From: Caulobacteraceae bacterium
GTDB lineage: Bacteria; Pseudomonadota; Alphaproteobacteria; Caulobacterales; Caulobacteraceae
Length of the DNA: 40,020 bases
Reading direction: 5' to 3'
Assembly (NCBI GenBank): GCA_947441065.1
Contig: CANESI010000026.1
Location: 1-40,020, forward strand
This document shows positions 1 through 8,946 of the stretch, piece after piece (within the stretch, counting starts at the first letter, position 1; the number at the start of each line of letters is the position of its first letter). The notes under the pieces are model-generated. The model was given only the letters and a program-made list of their open reading frames with translations, had not been told where the DNA came from and made no database searches. The position numbers and the translations under genes are program-made.

Positions 1-1367
1 GCAAAGACGATGCAGGCGATCAGGGTGACCAACATCAGATGAATATAGTGGACCGGTGTCCAGCCAAAGGTGAAGAAGCCATAGAGCAGGGTGCCGAAGA
101 TCACCGCACCGATAACGGCTCGGCCATCCACATTCTTGAACATCAATCCGACGATAAAGGCCGAGAGGATCGGCATGGACAGCAGGCCGTTCAACTGCTG
201 AACCAGATTGATGATTGAGGCCGCGCCCATATAGACCGGCACAAGGGCCACTGACAAAATCATGAACGACACCGATATGATCGTGTTCAAGCGGCCGACA
301 TCGGGCTTTTCGGCAATGAACTTCTCGTGCAGATCGCAGACATAGAGCGTGACCGACGAGTTCAAAACCGAGGTGTAGCTGGTCAGGAGGGCTGCGGCCA
401 TGAAGGCGGCGAAGGCTCCAGACAGCCAGCCGGGCATGACCAGAGCGACCAACTTGCCATAGGTCGCGTCCCCAGCATCGCCGAACAGTTTGAAGGCGAC
501 CACGCCGGGCACCACAACAATGGCAGGGATGAAGATCAGGCGAATGACGGCGGCGGCCAAAACGCCCTTCTGACCCTCTTTCAGAGTGGGCGCGGCCATG
601 GCGCGCTGCGTGATGGTTTGGTTGGTGCTCCAATAGAACATCTGGATGAAGATCATGCCGGTCAGCAGGGTCTGCCAAGGGATGGGCGAGTCTGGCCCGC
701 CGATCATGCTCAGGCGCTCGGGGGGTATGCCAGAGAGATCGAAATTGATCGCGGCTAGGCCAAGGATCACCACCAAGGCGGCCATGCCCAAGACGCCAAC
801 GCCTGAGATCGTGTCATAGACCGCGACGGCGCGAAGTCCGCCGCCTATGGCATAGGCTCCGCCCAGAACAGCCATGGCCGCTGCGATATAGATCAGGGGG
901 ATATCGATCCCGAACATGGTCTTCAAAAACAGCGAGCCCGTATAGAGCATGATCGGCAGGTAGATGAACACATTGCCGAGTAGGAACAGGACTGAGACCA
1001 CCGCGCGCAGATGTACAGAGCCATATTTGCGCTCCAAGAGTTCCGTCGTGGTCGTGCAGTTGTTGCGATAATAGATCGGCAGAAAGATCCAGCAGAGCAT
1101 CAAGAGGCCCACAATGGCCGACAGTTCCCACCAAGCCAGCAGCAACATCTGATTGCCGTTCATGCCCACCAACTGATCCGTCGATAGGTTGGTCAGGGTG
1201 ATAGAGCCCGCGATAAAGGGCCAGGTCAGGTTGCCGCCCGCGAGGAAATATTCGCGGTTGGAATTGCTCGACCGCCCGCCCATGCGAGACACTTGCCATG
1301 CTGTCAGAATGGCCATCAGGGCGGTCAGACCGAAAAATACGGCCCATTGGATGATGTTGGTCTGCAT
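1..1367 (-). CDS. Sodium/solute symporter (SSS family), probable galactose/glucose transporter, 3' end cut by window edge
   Basis: Reading the minus strand from an ATG at 1367 gives one uninterrupted frame of about 455 codons to position 1, where the window ends, so the C-terminus is missing. The protein is very hydrophobic, with a string of likely membrane helices. It starts MQTNIIQWAVFFGLTALMA and contains SSS-type segments such as FLAGGNLTWPFIAGSITL, WWELSAIVGLLMLCWIF and YWSTNQTITQRAMAAPT. SglT-like sodium/sugar symporters are about 540 residues, so most of the protein is present. It is divergent from the alpha-galactosidase gene across 138 bases and heads a galactoside locus. Galactose, or a galactoside, is therefore the likely substrate, driven by the sodium gradient across the inner membrane. 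The family assignment is firm; the substrate is inferred from the neighbours. Confidence 0.85.
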   Translation of the reverse strand, partial: MQTNIIQWAVFFGLTALMAILTAWQVSRMGGRSSNSNREYFLAGGNLTWPFIAGSITLTNLSTDQLVGMNGNQMLLLAWWELSAIVGLLMLCWIFLPIYYRNNCTTTTELLERKYGSVHLRAVVSVLFLLGNVFIYLPIMLYTGSLFLKTMFGIDIPLIYIAAAMAVLGGAYAIGGGLRAVAVYDTISGVGVLGMAALVVILGLAAINFDLSGIPPERLSMIGGPDSPIPWQTLLTGMIFIQMFYWSTNQTITQRAMAAPTLKEGQKGVLAAAVIRLIFIPAIVVVPGVVAFKLFGDAGDATYGKLVALVMPGWLSGAFAAFMAAALLTSYTSVLNSSVTLYVCDLHEKFIAEKPDVGRLNTIISVSFMILSVALVPVYMGAASIINLVQQLNGLLSMPILSAFIVGLMFKNVDGRAVIGAVIFGTLLYGFFTFGWTPVHYIHLMLVTLIACIVF

Positions 1368-1505
1368 GGTCCCCACCCGTTCTTATAGTTTGACCTCAGT
1401 TGAGGGTCTTGAAAGGGCGGTCGTCAATCGGATTATTGGACGGATGGTCAAGACCGGCTGGCGAGGCTAGCCTGCCTTCTAAACAATAATGGGGCGGATT
1501 CGACC
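1368..1505. promoter_or_regulatory. Divergent promoter region between symporter and alpha-galactosidase
   Basis: This 138-base spacer separates two divergent genes. It holds a 12-base palindrome, CCTCAGTTGAGG (1394-1405). An 8-bp inverted repeat has arms GGTCTTGA (1405-1412) and TCAAGACC (1448-1455). A candidate plus-strand -35, TTGAAA (1410-1415), is followed after 17 bases by a weak -10, ATTATT (1433-1438). The repeats could bind the TetR protein encoded at 6491-7132, but I see no identical copy upstream of the other galactose genes. The promoter and operator calls are candidates only. Confidence 0.35.
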
Positions 1506-3629
1506 ATGATAGGGTTGCGGTTTCGGCTAGACGCGGGCGGGGACACGATGGTGTTCAGCGCCAAGGCGACCGAACCGCCTGCCTTGGTCTATTGGGGTCC
1601 CAGCCTTGCCTTGGGGGTGGACCTCGCGGCGATTGCCGAGCTTGCGCAAAGACCCGTTCCTCATGGCATGCTCGATGGGGGCGAAGTGTTGGACCTGGTG
1701 CCTGACGCGGCGCGGGGCTTTTTGGGCACCCCATCGTCACAGCTTCATCGATCGGGTGATCTGGTCCTCAGCCAGTTTCAACTGGTGTCGTCCGAGATCA
1801 GCGATCATCGTGCCAGCCTGTTACTGTCCGATGGGCTTGCAGGGGTGGCCCTCGAGCTTGAGATTGAGATGGATGCCCAGACCGGCGTGGTCTCCTTCCG
1901 CAATCGCCTGATCAACCATGGCCCTTCAAATCTGACTGTGGATTGGCTCGCTGCGGGGTGTCTGCCGCTCGAGCATGATGAACTTCTGGCCTTTGAGGGG
2001 CGCTGGGCCAATGAGGGGCGGCCCTATCGGCTGCGCGTTCCGGGCGGCATATGGGCCAGTGAAAACCGGACGGGGCGGACCTCACACCATGCCCCGCCGC
2101 TGCTGGCCGTGGGTGAGCCAGGGTTCAGCGACCAGCATGGCGCGGTAATCGGCTTGCATCTGGCGTGGAGCGGTAATCACCGCTTGTTGGTCGAGCGCCT
2201 GCGCGACGGGCGGGTCCAGATGCAGGCTGGGGAACTGTTCTTGCCCGGCGAAATGACCTTGGCGTCGGGCGAGGCCTATCAGTCGCCAACCCTTTACGCG
2301 GCGAGGTCTGACACCGGCCTGAACGGTCTCAGCGACCGGTTCCACCCCTTTGTGCGTCAACAGATCTTGGGGGGGCGGCTAGCGGGAAAGCCTAGGCCCG
2401 TCCACTTCAACAGTTGGGAAGCGGTCTATTTCGAACACGACCCAGCGGTCCTATCCGACCTGATTAGCCATGCTGCAGCGGTGGGTGCCGAGCGATTTGT
2501 CCTCGATGATGGCTGGTTCTTAGGGCGCAATGATGATCGCACCAGTCTGGGCGACTGGACCCCTGATCCGATCAAATATCCAAGCGGGCTGGGTCCGCTG
2601 ATTGCAGAGGTCAAGGCCGCTGGGATGGCCTTTGGCCTTTGGGTTGAGCCGGAAATGGCCAATGCCGAGTCCAACCTGTTGCGGGCCCATCCCGATTGGG
2701 TGCTTGGCGTTGCCGACCGGGTTCAGCCGCTCGGGCGCGGGCAATATGTGCTCGACCTCACGCGCCTTGAGGTTCGCGCCGCCATTTTCGCTCAACTGGA
2801 TCGGCTCCTCAGCGAAAATGATATCGACTATCTGAAATGGGACATGAACCGCGACCTGACCCATCCGGTCCGTGGCGGTAAGGCGGCGGTCCATCGTCAG
2901 ACCCTTGCGGTCTATGACCTGATCGATGGTCTGCGGGCCAAACATCCCCATGTCGAGATCGAGTCCTGCGCCTCGGGCGGCGGTCGGGCAGATTTCGAGA
3001 TCTTGCGGCGCACGGACCGGATATGGACCTCCGACTGCAATGATCCGGTTGAGCGCCAAGCCATCCAGCGTAGTTTTAGTCTGTTCTTTCCGCCCGAAAT
3101 TATGGGCTCCCACGTCGGCCCGCGTGCGAGCCACACGACGGCGCGAGACACAGGGATAGGCTTTCGCGCTTGGACCGCCTTTTTCGGTCATTTTGGCATA
3201 GAGGCCGACCTGAGGGCCATGACATCGCGCGAGCGAGAGCAGTTGGCGCAGGTCATTGGGACCCATAAACTGCACCGCGCCTTACTCCATTCGGGCCGCA
3301 CCTTGCGTCTGTCCCATCCCGATGCCGGAATGACCGCAGTGATGGTCGTGGGGGAGGCTGGAGCCTTGGTCAGTGCCGCTCAGGTTGGAACCCCAACGAC
3401 CGCGACGCTCGGACCCGTGCGGCTGGCGGGTCTCGATCCCGCCGCGACCTATCGTGTGATACTGCTAAACCCGCCGAGCCATCCGCAGCGGACCATGAAA
3501 TCGACGCCGCCAACCTTGACCGGCCAGACGTTCGAAGCCTCCGGTGCCGCCTTGATGCATCAGGGTCTGCCTCTGCCCGTCCTTCGAGCCCAAGAGATTG
3601 CCGTCTATCATCTGGAGCGTCTGACATGA
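1506..3629 (+). CDS. Alpha-galactosidase, glycoside hydrolase family 36
   Basis: The 707-residue product has the usual length for bacterial GH36 alpha-galactosidases, which release terminal alpha-linked galactose by a retaining mechanism. The catalytic barrel is clear: FNSWEAVYFEHD, then VLDDGWF, and YLKWDMNRD with the nucleophile Asp at about residue 446. ESCASGGGRADFEIL is followed by RIWTSDCND with the acid/base Asp at about 510. The N-terminal beta-sandwich and a short C-terminal beta domain also fit. I see no signal peptide, so it probably acts on imported oligosaccharides. The ATG at 1506 gives the longest frame; an in-frame ATG at 1548 is an alternative. The stop overlaps the lactonase start (ATGA), which implies translational coupling. 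Enzyme class is secure; natural substrates such as raffinose-type sugars or galactomannan fragments are unknown. Confidence 0.93.
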   Translation: MIGLRFRLDAGGDTMVFSAKATEPPALVYWGPSLALGVDLAAIAELAQRPVPHGMLDGGEVLDLVPDAARGFLGTPSSQLHRSGDLVLSQFQLVSSEISDHRASLLLSDGLAGVALELEIEMDAQTGVVSFRNRLINHGPSNLTVDWLAAGCLPLEHDELLAFEGRWANEGRPYRLRVPGGIWASENRTGRTSHHAPPLLAVGEPGFSDQHGAVIGLHLAWSGNHRLLVERLRDGRVQMQAGELFLPGEMTLASGEAYQSPTLYAARSDTGLNGLSDRFHPFVRQQILGGRLAGKPRPVHFNSWEAVYFEHDPAVLSDLISHAAAVGAERFVLDDGWFLGRNDDRTSLGDWTPDPIKYPSGLGPLIAEVKAAGMAFGLWVEPEMANAESNLLRAHPDWVLGVADRVQPLGRGQYVLDLTRLEVRAAIFAQLDRLLSENDIDYLKWDMNRDLTHPVRGGKAAVHRQTLAVYDLIDGLRAKHPHVEIESCASGGGRADFEILRRTDRIWTSDCNDPVERQAIQRSFSLFFPPEIMGSHVGPRASHTTARDTGIGFRAWTAFFGHFGIEADLRAMTSREREQLAQVIGTHKLHRALLHSGRTLRLSHPDAGMTAVMVVGEAGALVSAAQVGTPTTATLGPVRLAGLDPAATYRVILLNPPSHPQRTMKSTPPTLTGQTFEASGAALMHQGLPLPVLRAQEIAVYHLERLT

Positions 3630-4489
3630 CAGCCCACTGCGTTGCTGATTTTCGCTGCACCTTGGGCGAGGGACCTTGCTGGGACCCGCGCGATGGGCGG
3701 CTATGGTGGGTCGATATCGTAGGCCGTAAGGTCCATTGGTTCGAGGCCTCAACAGGAGAGGCCGGGAGCCTTGATCCGGGCGACCAGATTACCGCTTTAG
3801 GCCTTCGCCGGGCAGGGGGCTTTGTCGCGGCAACGGCGGCAGGGGCAGGCATTTTTGATCCACAGTCAGGGCGTTTTAGCCTGCTTTATCCCACCCCGAA
3901 CGAACATCCGGGCAATCGCAGTAACGACGGCAATGTCGGGGCAGATGGCAGTTTCTGGTTCGGCTCGATGCATAATGAGGCGTCAGAGCGGTCGGGGGCT
4001 GTCTTTCAGGTCAATCCAGACTGGTCGGGCAGGGCGGTCGTTCGCGACTGGGGCATCACCAACACGCTTCGCACCAGCCTTGATGGCCGCCATCTCTATG
4101 TCGCGGACTCCCTCGAACAGACCCTCTATCGCTACGATGTCGGCGATGATGGCCTTAGCGGACAGCAGGTCTTTGCCCAAACGCGAGGACAAGCGGCGAC
4201 GCCCGATGGCTCGGCGGTGGACTGCGAAGGCTACCTTTGGAACGCGCAATGGGATGGGTGGCGCATTGTGCGCTATGCACCCGATGGCAGTATTGACCTG
4301 ATCATCCCCATACCCGTTCAGTGCCCGACCAGTTGCAGCTTCGGCGGTCCTGACCTCAAGACCCTGTTCGTGACCAGTGCACGCGATGGACTGACACCCC
4401 AGCAACTTGAGGCGCAGCCGCAGGCGGGCGGGCTCTTTGCCCTATCGGTTGATGTGGCAGGATCGCCGCCACTCTATTTTGAAGGCTAA
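3626..4489 (+). CDS. SMP-30/gluconolactonase-family sugar lactonase, probable galactonolactonase
   Basis: This 287-residue six-bladed beta-propeller belongs to the SMP-30/gluconolactonase family. It shows LGEGPCWDPRDGRLWWVDI near the N-terminus, NRSNDGNVGADGSFWFGSM, and TPDGSAVDCEGYLWNAQWDG. Expected metal ligands are present as Glu15, Asn146 and Asp199, with the substrate-contacting Asn near residue 100. Such enzymes hydrolyse aldonolactones to aldonic acids. The locus also encodes galactosidases, a probable galactose dehydrogenase and kinase/aldolase steps of the De Ley-Doudoroff pathway, so galactono-lactone is the likely substrate. The start overlaps the upstream stop by 4 bases, and the next gene follows after 6 bases. 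Lactonases of this family are often promiscuous, so L-arabinono- or D-fucono-lactone could also be hydrolysed. Confidence 0.88.
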   Translation: MTAHCVADFRCTLGEGPCWDPRDGRLWWVDIVGRKVHWFEASTGEAGSLDPGDQITALGLRRAGGFVAATAAGAGIFDPQSGRFSLLYPTPNEHPGNRSNDGNVGADGSFWFGSMHNEASERSGAVFQVNPDWSGRAVVRDWGITNTLRTSLDGRHLYVADSLEQTLYRYDVGDDGLSGQQVFAQTRGQAATPDGSAVDCEGYLWNAQWDGWRIVRYAPDGSIDLIIPIPVQCPTSCSFGGPDLKTLFVTSARDGLTPQQLEAQPQAGGLFALSVDVAGSPPLYFEG

Positions 4490-4495
4490 GCTCAG

Positions 4496-6442
4496 ATGAA
4501 ACTTGGCGTCTGTTACTATCCCGAACATTGGCCGCAAGACTGGTGGGCCGAAGATGCTCGGCGAATGGCCGATATGGGCCTCTCGGTCGTGCGGATCGCG
4601 GAGTTCGCTTGGAGCCGGATCGAGCCGGAACCGGGGCAGTTTGACTGGGCTTGGCTGGACCAGGCGGTTGAGACCCTGTATGCGGCGGGCCTATCGGTGA
4701 TTATGTGCACCCCGACCGCAACCCCGCCCAAATGGCTGGTGGATCAGCACCCTGATATGGTGGCGATCAATGAGCAGGGACAGAGGCGTCAGTTCGGGTC
4801 CCGGCGTCACTATAGCTTTTCGCACGAAGGTTACCGCGCAGAATGTGCTCGGATTACCGAGGCGGTTGCCGAGCGCTATGGCCAGCATCCCGCCGTGGTG
4901 GCGTGGCAAACCGACAATGAATATGGCTGCCACGATACGACCATCAGCTATTGCGCCTCTGCCGCGCGGCGCTTTCGGCTCTGGCTTGCGGCGCGTTATG
5001 GAACGGTCGAGGCCCTCAATCAGGCTTGGGGCACGGTCTTCTGGTCTCAGGTCTATCGCAGATTCGATGAGGTGGACCCGCCGCACCTGACCGTGACCGA
5101 AGCCAATCCGAGCCACCGGTTGGACTATAATCGGTTCGCGTCAGACGAGGTGGTGAGCTTCAACCGCTTGCAGGTCGATATATTGCGTCGGCAATCACCG
5201 GGCCGCGACATGATCCATAATTTCATGGGTTTCTATACCGAGTTTGACCATTTTGCGGTCAGCCAAGACCTCGATGTTGCCAGTTGGGATAGCTACCCCC
5301 TCGGCTTTCTTGAGCAGTTCTGGTTCAGCACCGAGGATAAGGCGCGTTATCTACGGCAGGGCCATCCCGATGTCGCCGCCTTCCACCATGACCTCTATCG
5401 CGGCTGCGGCCGAGGCCGTTGGTGGGTGATGGAGCAGCAGCCGGGACCTGTGAACTGGGCCTCGTTTAATCCATCCCCGCTGCCCGGCATGGTCCGCGCT
5501 TGGACGTGGGAGGCCTTTGCCCATGGCGCGGAGGTGGTGTCCTATTTCCGCTGGCGACAAGCGCCTTTTGCACAGGAACAGATGCATGCCGGTCTAAACC
5601 GGCCCGACCGCAGCGAGGATATTGGCGGCCAAGAGGCGCGGCAGGTGGCGGCTGACATCAAGGCCTTGGGTGAGTTTGCGCCCTGTGGGCCATCGCCTGT
5701 GGCGCTGGTTTTCTCCTATGAAGGCGATTGGGTCACGACGATCCAGCCGCAGGCTCAAGGCTATCGCGCCTTAAAAGAGGCCTTTGCTTGGTATTCGAGC
5801 CTGCGCCAGATAGGCCTCGATGTAGACATTGTCCCGCCCGGCGCGGACCTCAGTGGCTATCGGCTGGTTGTCGCCCCGTGTCTTCCTATCGTCTCGCCCG
5901 AGGCGCTCGCCGCTTTCGAAGCCACTGAGGCGGTGACGGTATTTGGCGTTCGGGCAGGCTCAAAGACGCGTGATCTGCATATCCCGGGCAACCTGCCGCC
6001 GGGCGAACTGTCCAAGCTCTTGCCGCTCACCGTGCAACGGGTCGAGAGCTTGCGTCCCGGCACCCCTATGGCCATTGATGCCAATGGCGCGGCGCTGACC
6101 GGCCGCGATTGGCGTGAGGATGTCAGCACGCACGCTGAGGTCTTGGGACGCTTTGAGGATGGTCATCCGGCTTGGATAAGGTCGGGAAAGCGTGACTATC
6201 TGGCCTTTGCACCGCAAGAGAGCGCCTTGAGCCACCTCATGTCCGATGCCGCCAAGCGGGCGGGCCTGACCGTGATGTCTATGCCGGAAGGGGTGCGGAT
6301 CAGCCAGAGGGGCGGTTTTGGCATCGCGATCAATTCTGCGCCAGAACCGCGTCCTGCGCCCGTGGCCAAGGGTGCGGAATTTGTCTTGGGCGGTCCGATC
6401 TTACCGCCAGCAGGGGTCGCCATTTGGAAGGTTCCGTCTTGA
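4496..6442 (+). CDS. Beta-galactosidase, glycoside hydrolase family 42
   Basis: The 648-residue product starts MKLGVCYYPEHWPQDWWAED, a hallmark of GH42 beta-galactosidases. The acid/base Glu is at residue 142 in WQTDNEYGCHD, and the nucleophile Glu is at about 313 in RWWVMEQQPGPVNWA. A trimerisation-type middle domain follows (from about ALVFSYEGDW), then a small C-terminal beta domain, as in the family. I see no signal peptide, so it should act in the cytoplasm on imported beta-galactosides or galacto-oligosaccharides. Some GH42 enzymes also act on alpha-L-arabinopyranosides. It sits 6 bases after the lactonase gene, as the third gene of the plus-strand operon. Confidence 0.94.
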   Translation: MKLGVCYYPEHWPQDWWAEDARRMADMGLSVVRIAEFAWSRIEPEPGQFDWAWLDQAVETLYAAGLSVIMCTPTATPPKWLVDQHPDMVAINEQGQRRQFGSRRHYSFSHEGYRAECARITEAVAERYGQHPAVVAWQTDNEYGCHDTTISYCASAARRFRLWLAARYGTVEALNQAWGTVFWSQVYRRFDEVDPPHLTVTEANPSHRLDYNRFASDEVVSFNRLQVDILRRQSPGRDMIHNFMGFYTEFDHFAVSQDLDVASWDSYPLGFLEQFWFSTEDKARYLRQGHPDVAAFHHDLYRGCGRGRWWVMEQQPGPVNWASFNPSPLPGMVRAWTWEAFAHGAEVVSYFRWRQAPFAQEQMHAGLNRPDRSEDIGGQEARQVAADIKALGEFAPCGPSPVALVFSYEGDWVTTIQPQAQGYRALKEAFAWYSSLRQIGLDVDIVPPGADLSGYRLVVAPCLPIVSPEALAAFEATEAVTVFGVRAGSKTRDLHIPGNLPPGELSKLLPLTVQRVESLRPGTPMAIDANGAALTGRDWREDVSTHAEVLGRFEDGHPAWIRSGKRDYLAFAPQESALSHLMSDAAKRAGLTVMSMPEGVRISQRGGFGIAINSAPEPRPAPVAKGAEFVLGGPILPPAGVAIWKVPS

Positions 6443-6490
6443 TCTTAGTAGAACAGCCCATGGATTCTTGTTTTCTTACCCTTTTGGGCG

Positions 6491-7132
6491 ATGATGGGGC
6501 TCAATGACGGAATGGACCTGATGGCTGCTGTTGAAACTCGCAAACGCACGCGCCTAGCGCCAGAGGTGCGCCGGGCGCTCATCCTCAATGATGCCGCTCG
6601 GGTCATCTTGGAAGAGGGTCTGACGGCGGTCTCGATGGAACGACTGGGCCGTGAGAGCGAGGTCAGCAAGGCGCTGGTCTATAACTATTTCCCCAGCCGT
6701 GAATTTTTGCTCGCGGCCTTGCTTCAGCGCGAACAGTTGGACCTGGATAGCCGGGGCGCCGAGCGCGCGCTCGAGGCTCAGTCCTACGAAGAGCTGATCC
6801 GGCAAACCACGCGGGTCTATCTGGAGCACACCAAGGCGCGAGGTGCCTTGATCCAAGCCCTGTTAGCCGACCCTTCTGTGGTGCGGCTGATGGAGGCAGA
6901 ATCAGCGGCCGCGAGAGAACGCACTATTCGCTATTTCGTCAAGGAAACGCGCCGGGAATATGGCTTGAGCCTACCTGTCGCTATTTCGGCCATGGAGCTG
7001 TTTATGTCCCTGACCGACCGGGCGGGAAAGCAGGTCGCCGAGGGCTCGATCGATATAGACACCGCCGAGACCATGGTCGTGCAGATCATCACCGGCGGGT
7101 TGCGGAAACTGGCCGACGGTTTGGCTCAGTGA
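6491..7132 (+). CDS. TetR-family transcriptional regulator of the galactoside locus
   Basis: The protein is up to 213 residues. The N-terminal helix-turn-helix reads RRALILNDAARVILEEG, then SMERLGRESEVSKALVYNYF, the classic TetR recognition helix with the YNYF ending. The rest is a helical ligand-binding domain with no recognisable ligand specificity. Start choice is uncertain: ATGs at 6491, 6494, 6512 and 6521 are in frame and all precede the HTH. It lies 48 bases after the beta-galactosidase and 89 bases before the dehydratase operon, so it is well placed to control both operons and perhaps the divergent symporter. Effector and operator are unknown. Confidence 0.87.
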   Translation: MMGLNDGMDLMAAVETRKRTRLAPEVRRALILNDAARVILEEGLTAVSMERLGRESEVSKALVYNYFPSREFLLAALLQREQLDLDSRGAERALEAQSYEELIRQTTRVYLEHTKARGALIQALLADPSVVRLMEAESAAARERTIRYFVKETRREYGLSLPVAISAMELFMSLTDRAGKQVAEGSIDIDTAETMVVQIITGGLRKLADGLAQ

Positions 7133-7138
7133 CCATTA

Positions 7139-7166
7139 TTGACGGCCTATAAAATAAGATTAAGAC
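7139..7166 (+). promoter_or_regulatory. Candidate promoter of the galactonate catabolic operon
   Basis: TTGACGG (7139-7145) is followed after 13 bases by ATTAAGAC (7159-7166). The first element matches the alphaproteobacterial housekeeping -35 consensus described in Caulobacter (TTGACGS), and the second is a partial match to its GCTANAWC -10 at an allowed spacing. It lies in the 89-base gap upstream of the dehydratase start at 7222. The surrounding bases are unusually A/T-rich. No start-site data are available. Confidence 0.4.
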
Positions 7167-7221
7167 AGCGCCTGCCCAAAGGATCACGCGCCTAAGACGG
7201 CGGATTGCACAGGATAAGACC

Positions 7222-8946
7222 GTGGCTCGTAAACCGCTCAGAAGCGCCCGTACCTATGGCAAGCTCGACCGTGATGGCTTTATCCATCGCAGTTGGATGA
7301 AGAGCCAAGGGCTTCCAGATGATGTGTTTGACGGTCGTCCCGTCATCGGCATCTGCAATACCTGGTCGGAACTGACACCCTGCAATGCGGGGCTGCGGGA
7401 CTTGGCCGAGCATGTAAAGCGCGGCGTTTGGGAAGCGGGTGGCCTGCCGCTCGAGTTTCCTGCCATGTCGCTGGGTGAAACCCAGATGCGGCCAACGGCC
7501 ATGCTGTTTCGCAACCTCTTGGCCATGGAGGTTGAGGAGTCGATCCGGGGCAATCCCATGGACGGTGTCGTGCTGCTCGGCGGCTGCGACAAGACCACTC
7601 CCGGTCAATTGATGGGCGCGGCCAGTGTCGATCTGCCGACCATGGTCGTGTCGTCCGGCCCCATGCTGAATGGCAAGTTTCGCGGCAAGGATATTGGCTC
7701 TGGCACCGACGTCTGGAAGTTCTCAGAAGCGGTGCGCGCGGGCGAGATGACGCTGGCCGATTTCATGTCCGCCGAGAGCGGCATGTCGCGCAGTCACGGC
7801 GTCTGTATGACCATGGGAACAGCCTCGACCATGGCCAGTCTGGTGGAGGCGCTAGGCCTCAGCCTGCCGGAAAATGCGGCCTTGCCTGCCGTTGACGGGC
7901 GCCGAGCGACCTTGGCGCATCTGACGGGTCGGCGGATTGTGCAGTTGGTGCGCGACGATGTGAAGATGTCCGCCATCGCCACGCGCGAGGCCTTCGAAAA
8001 CGCCATCTTGACCCACGCGGCCATTGGCGGCTCGACCAATGCGGTCCTGCACCTGATCGCCTTGGCGGGCCGTTTGGGCGTGCCGCTAGAGCAAGAGGAT
8101 TTCGACCGGCTGGGCCGCGATATCCCGCTCTTGGTCGACCTGATGCCATCGGGCCGGTTCCTGATGGAGGACTTTTGCTATGCGGGCGGCGTTCCGGCGG
8201 TGTTCAAGGCGCTTGGCTCGCACCTGCGCGGCGCGGCCATCACAGTCAGCGGCCTAACCCAAGCCCAGATCGCCGACATGGCGCGATGTGATAATCCCGA
8301 AGTGATCCGGACCATGGAGGCTCCTGTTGCGCCCAACTCCGGGCTTTGGGTCCTGCGCGGCAACCTCAGCCCCGGCGGCGCGGTTATGAAGCCGAGCGCA
8401 GCCTCGCCTGAGCTCTTGGTCCATACGGGCCGCGCGGTCGTGTTTGAATCCATCGAGGACTATAAGGCGCGGATCGACCTGCCCGATCTGGATGTCGACG
8501 AGACCTGCGTTCTGGTGCTCAAGGGCTGCGGGCCTAAGGGCTATCCGGGCATGCCAGAGGTCGGCAATATGGCCTTGCCTGCCAAGCTCTTGGCCAAAGG
8601 CGTTCGCGACATGGTGCGAATTTCGGATGCGCGGATGAGCGGCACGGCTTTTGGTACGGTGATCTTGCACGTCAATCCTGAGGCCGATGCGGGAGGGCCT
8701 CTCGCGCTTGTCCAAGACGGCGACATGATTGCGCTGGATGGTCCGGCGCGGACCTTGACCCTTCAGGTCAGTGAGGCGGAATTGGCGAGGCGTGCATCCG
8801 ATCCGGCTTTGGCGCGGCCAGCCTCGCCCTATGTTCGGGGCTGGGCCAAGCTCTATGTCGACACGGTGCTGCAAGCTGACCGGGGCTGTGACCAAGACTT
8901 TCTGGTCGGCTCGAGCGGCGATGCGGTCAGTCGCGAGTCCCACTGA
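7222..8946 (+). CDS. IlvD/Edd-family sugar-acid dehydratase, probable D-galactonate dehydratase
   Basis: The 574-residue product belongs to the pentonate/hexonate branch of the IlvD/Edd iron-sulfur dehydratases. Likely [2Fe-2S] cysteines are Cys54 (ELTPCN), Cys122 (GGCDKTTPG, with the Asp and Lys next to it for Mg binding) and Cys195 (SRSHGVCMTMG). The C-terminal RMSG motif carries the conserved catalytic serine. Family members dehydrate L-arabinonate, D-xylonate and related acids to 2-keto-3-deoxy acids. With KDGal kinase and KDPGal aldolase downstream, the substrate here is most likely D-galactonate. That would replace the enolase-superfamily DgoD of E. coli. The start is GTG at 7222. The stop overlaps the next ATG (TGATG). 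Confidence 0.85.
   Translation: MARKPLRSARTYGKLDRDGFIHRSWMKSQGLPDDVFDGRPVIGICNTWSELTPCNAGLRDLAEHVKRGVWEAGGLPLEFPAMSLGETQMRPTAMLFRNLLAMEVEESIRGNPMDGVVLLGGCDKTTPGQLMGAASVDLPTMVVSSGPMLNGKFRGKDIGSGTDVWKFSEAVRAGEMTLADFMSAESGMSRSHGVCMTMGTASTMASLVEALGLSLPENAALPAVDGRRATLAHLTGRRIVQLVRDDVKMSAIATREAFENAILTHAAIGGSTNAVLHLIALAGRLGVPLEQEDFDRLGRDIPLLVDLMPSGRFLMEDFCYAGGVPAVFKALGSHLRGAAITVSGLTQAQIADMARCDNPEVIRTMEAPVAPNSGLWVLRGNLSPGGAVMKPSAASPELLVHTGRAVVFESIEDYKARIDLPDLDVDETCVLVLKGCGPKGYPGMPEVGNMALPAKLLAKGVRDMVRISDARMSGTAFGTVILHVNPEADAGGPLALVQDGDMIALDGPARTLTLQVSEAELARRASDPALARPASPYVRGWAKLYVDTVLQADRGCDQDFLVGSSGDAVSRESH

Noticed and set aside
814-1347. Minus-strand frame of 177 codons inside the symporter region
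   Set aside because: It is in a different frame from the symporter, which reads continuously from 1367 with clear membrane helices. The 177-codon product looks like random high-GC translation.
2520-3275. Minus-strand open frame of 251 codons opposite the alpha-galactosidase
   Set aside because: It is antisense to the catalytic barrel of a confident GH36 gene and shows no family motifs.
8254-8943. Minus-strand open frame of 229 codons opposite the dehydratase
   Set aside because: It is antisense to the conserved C-terminal half of the IlvD-family protein.
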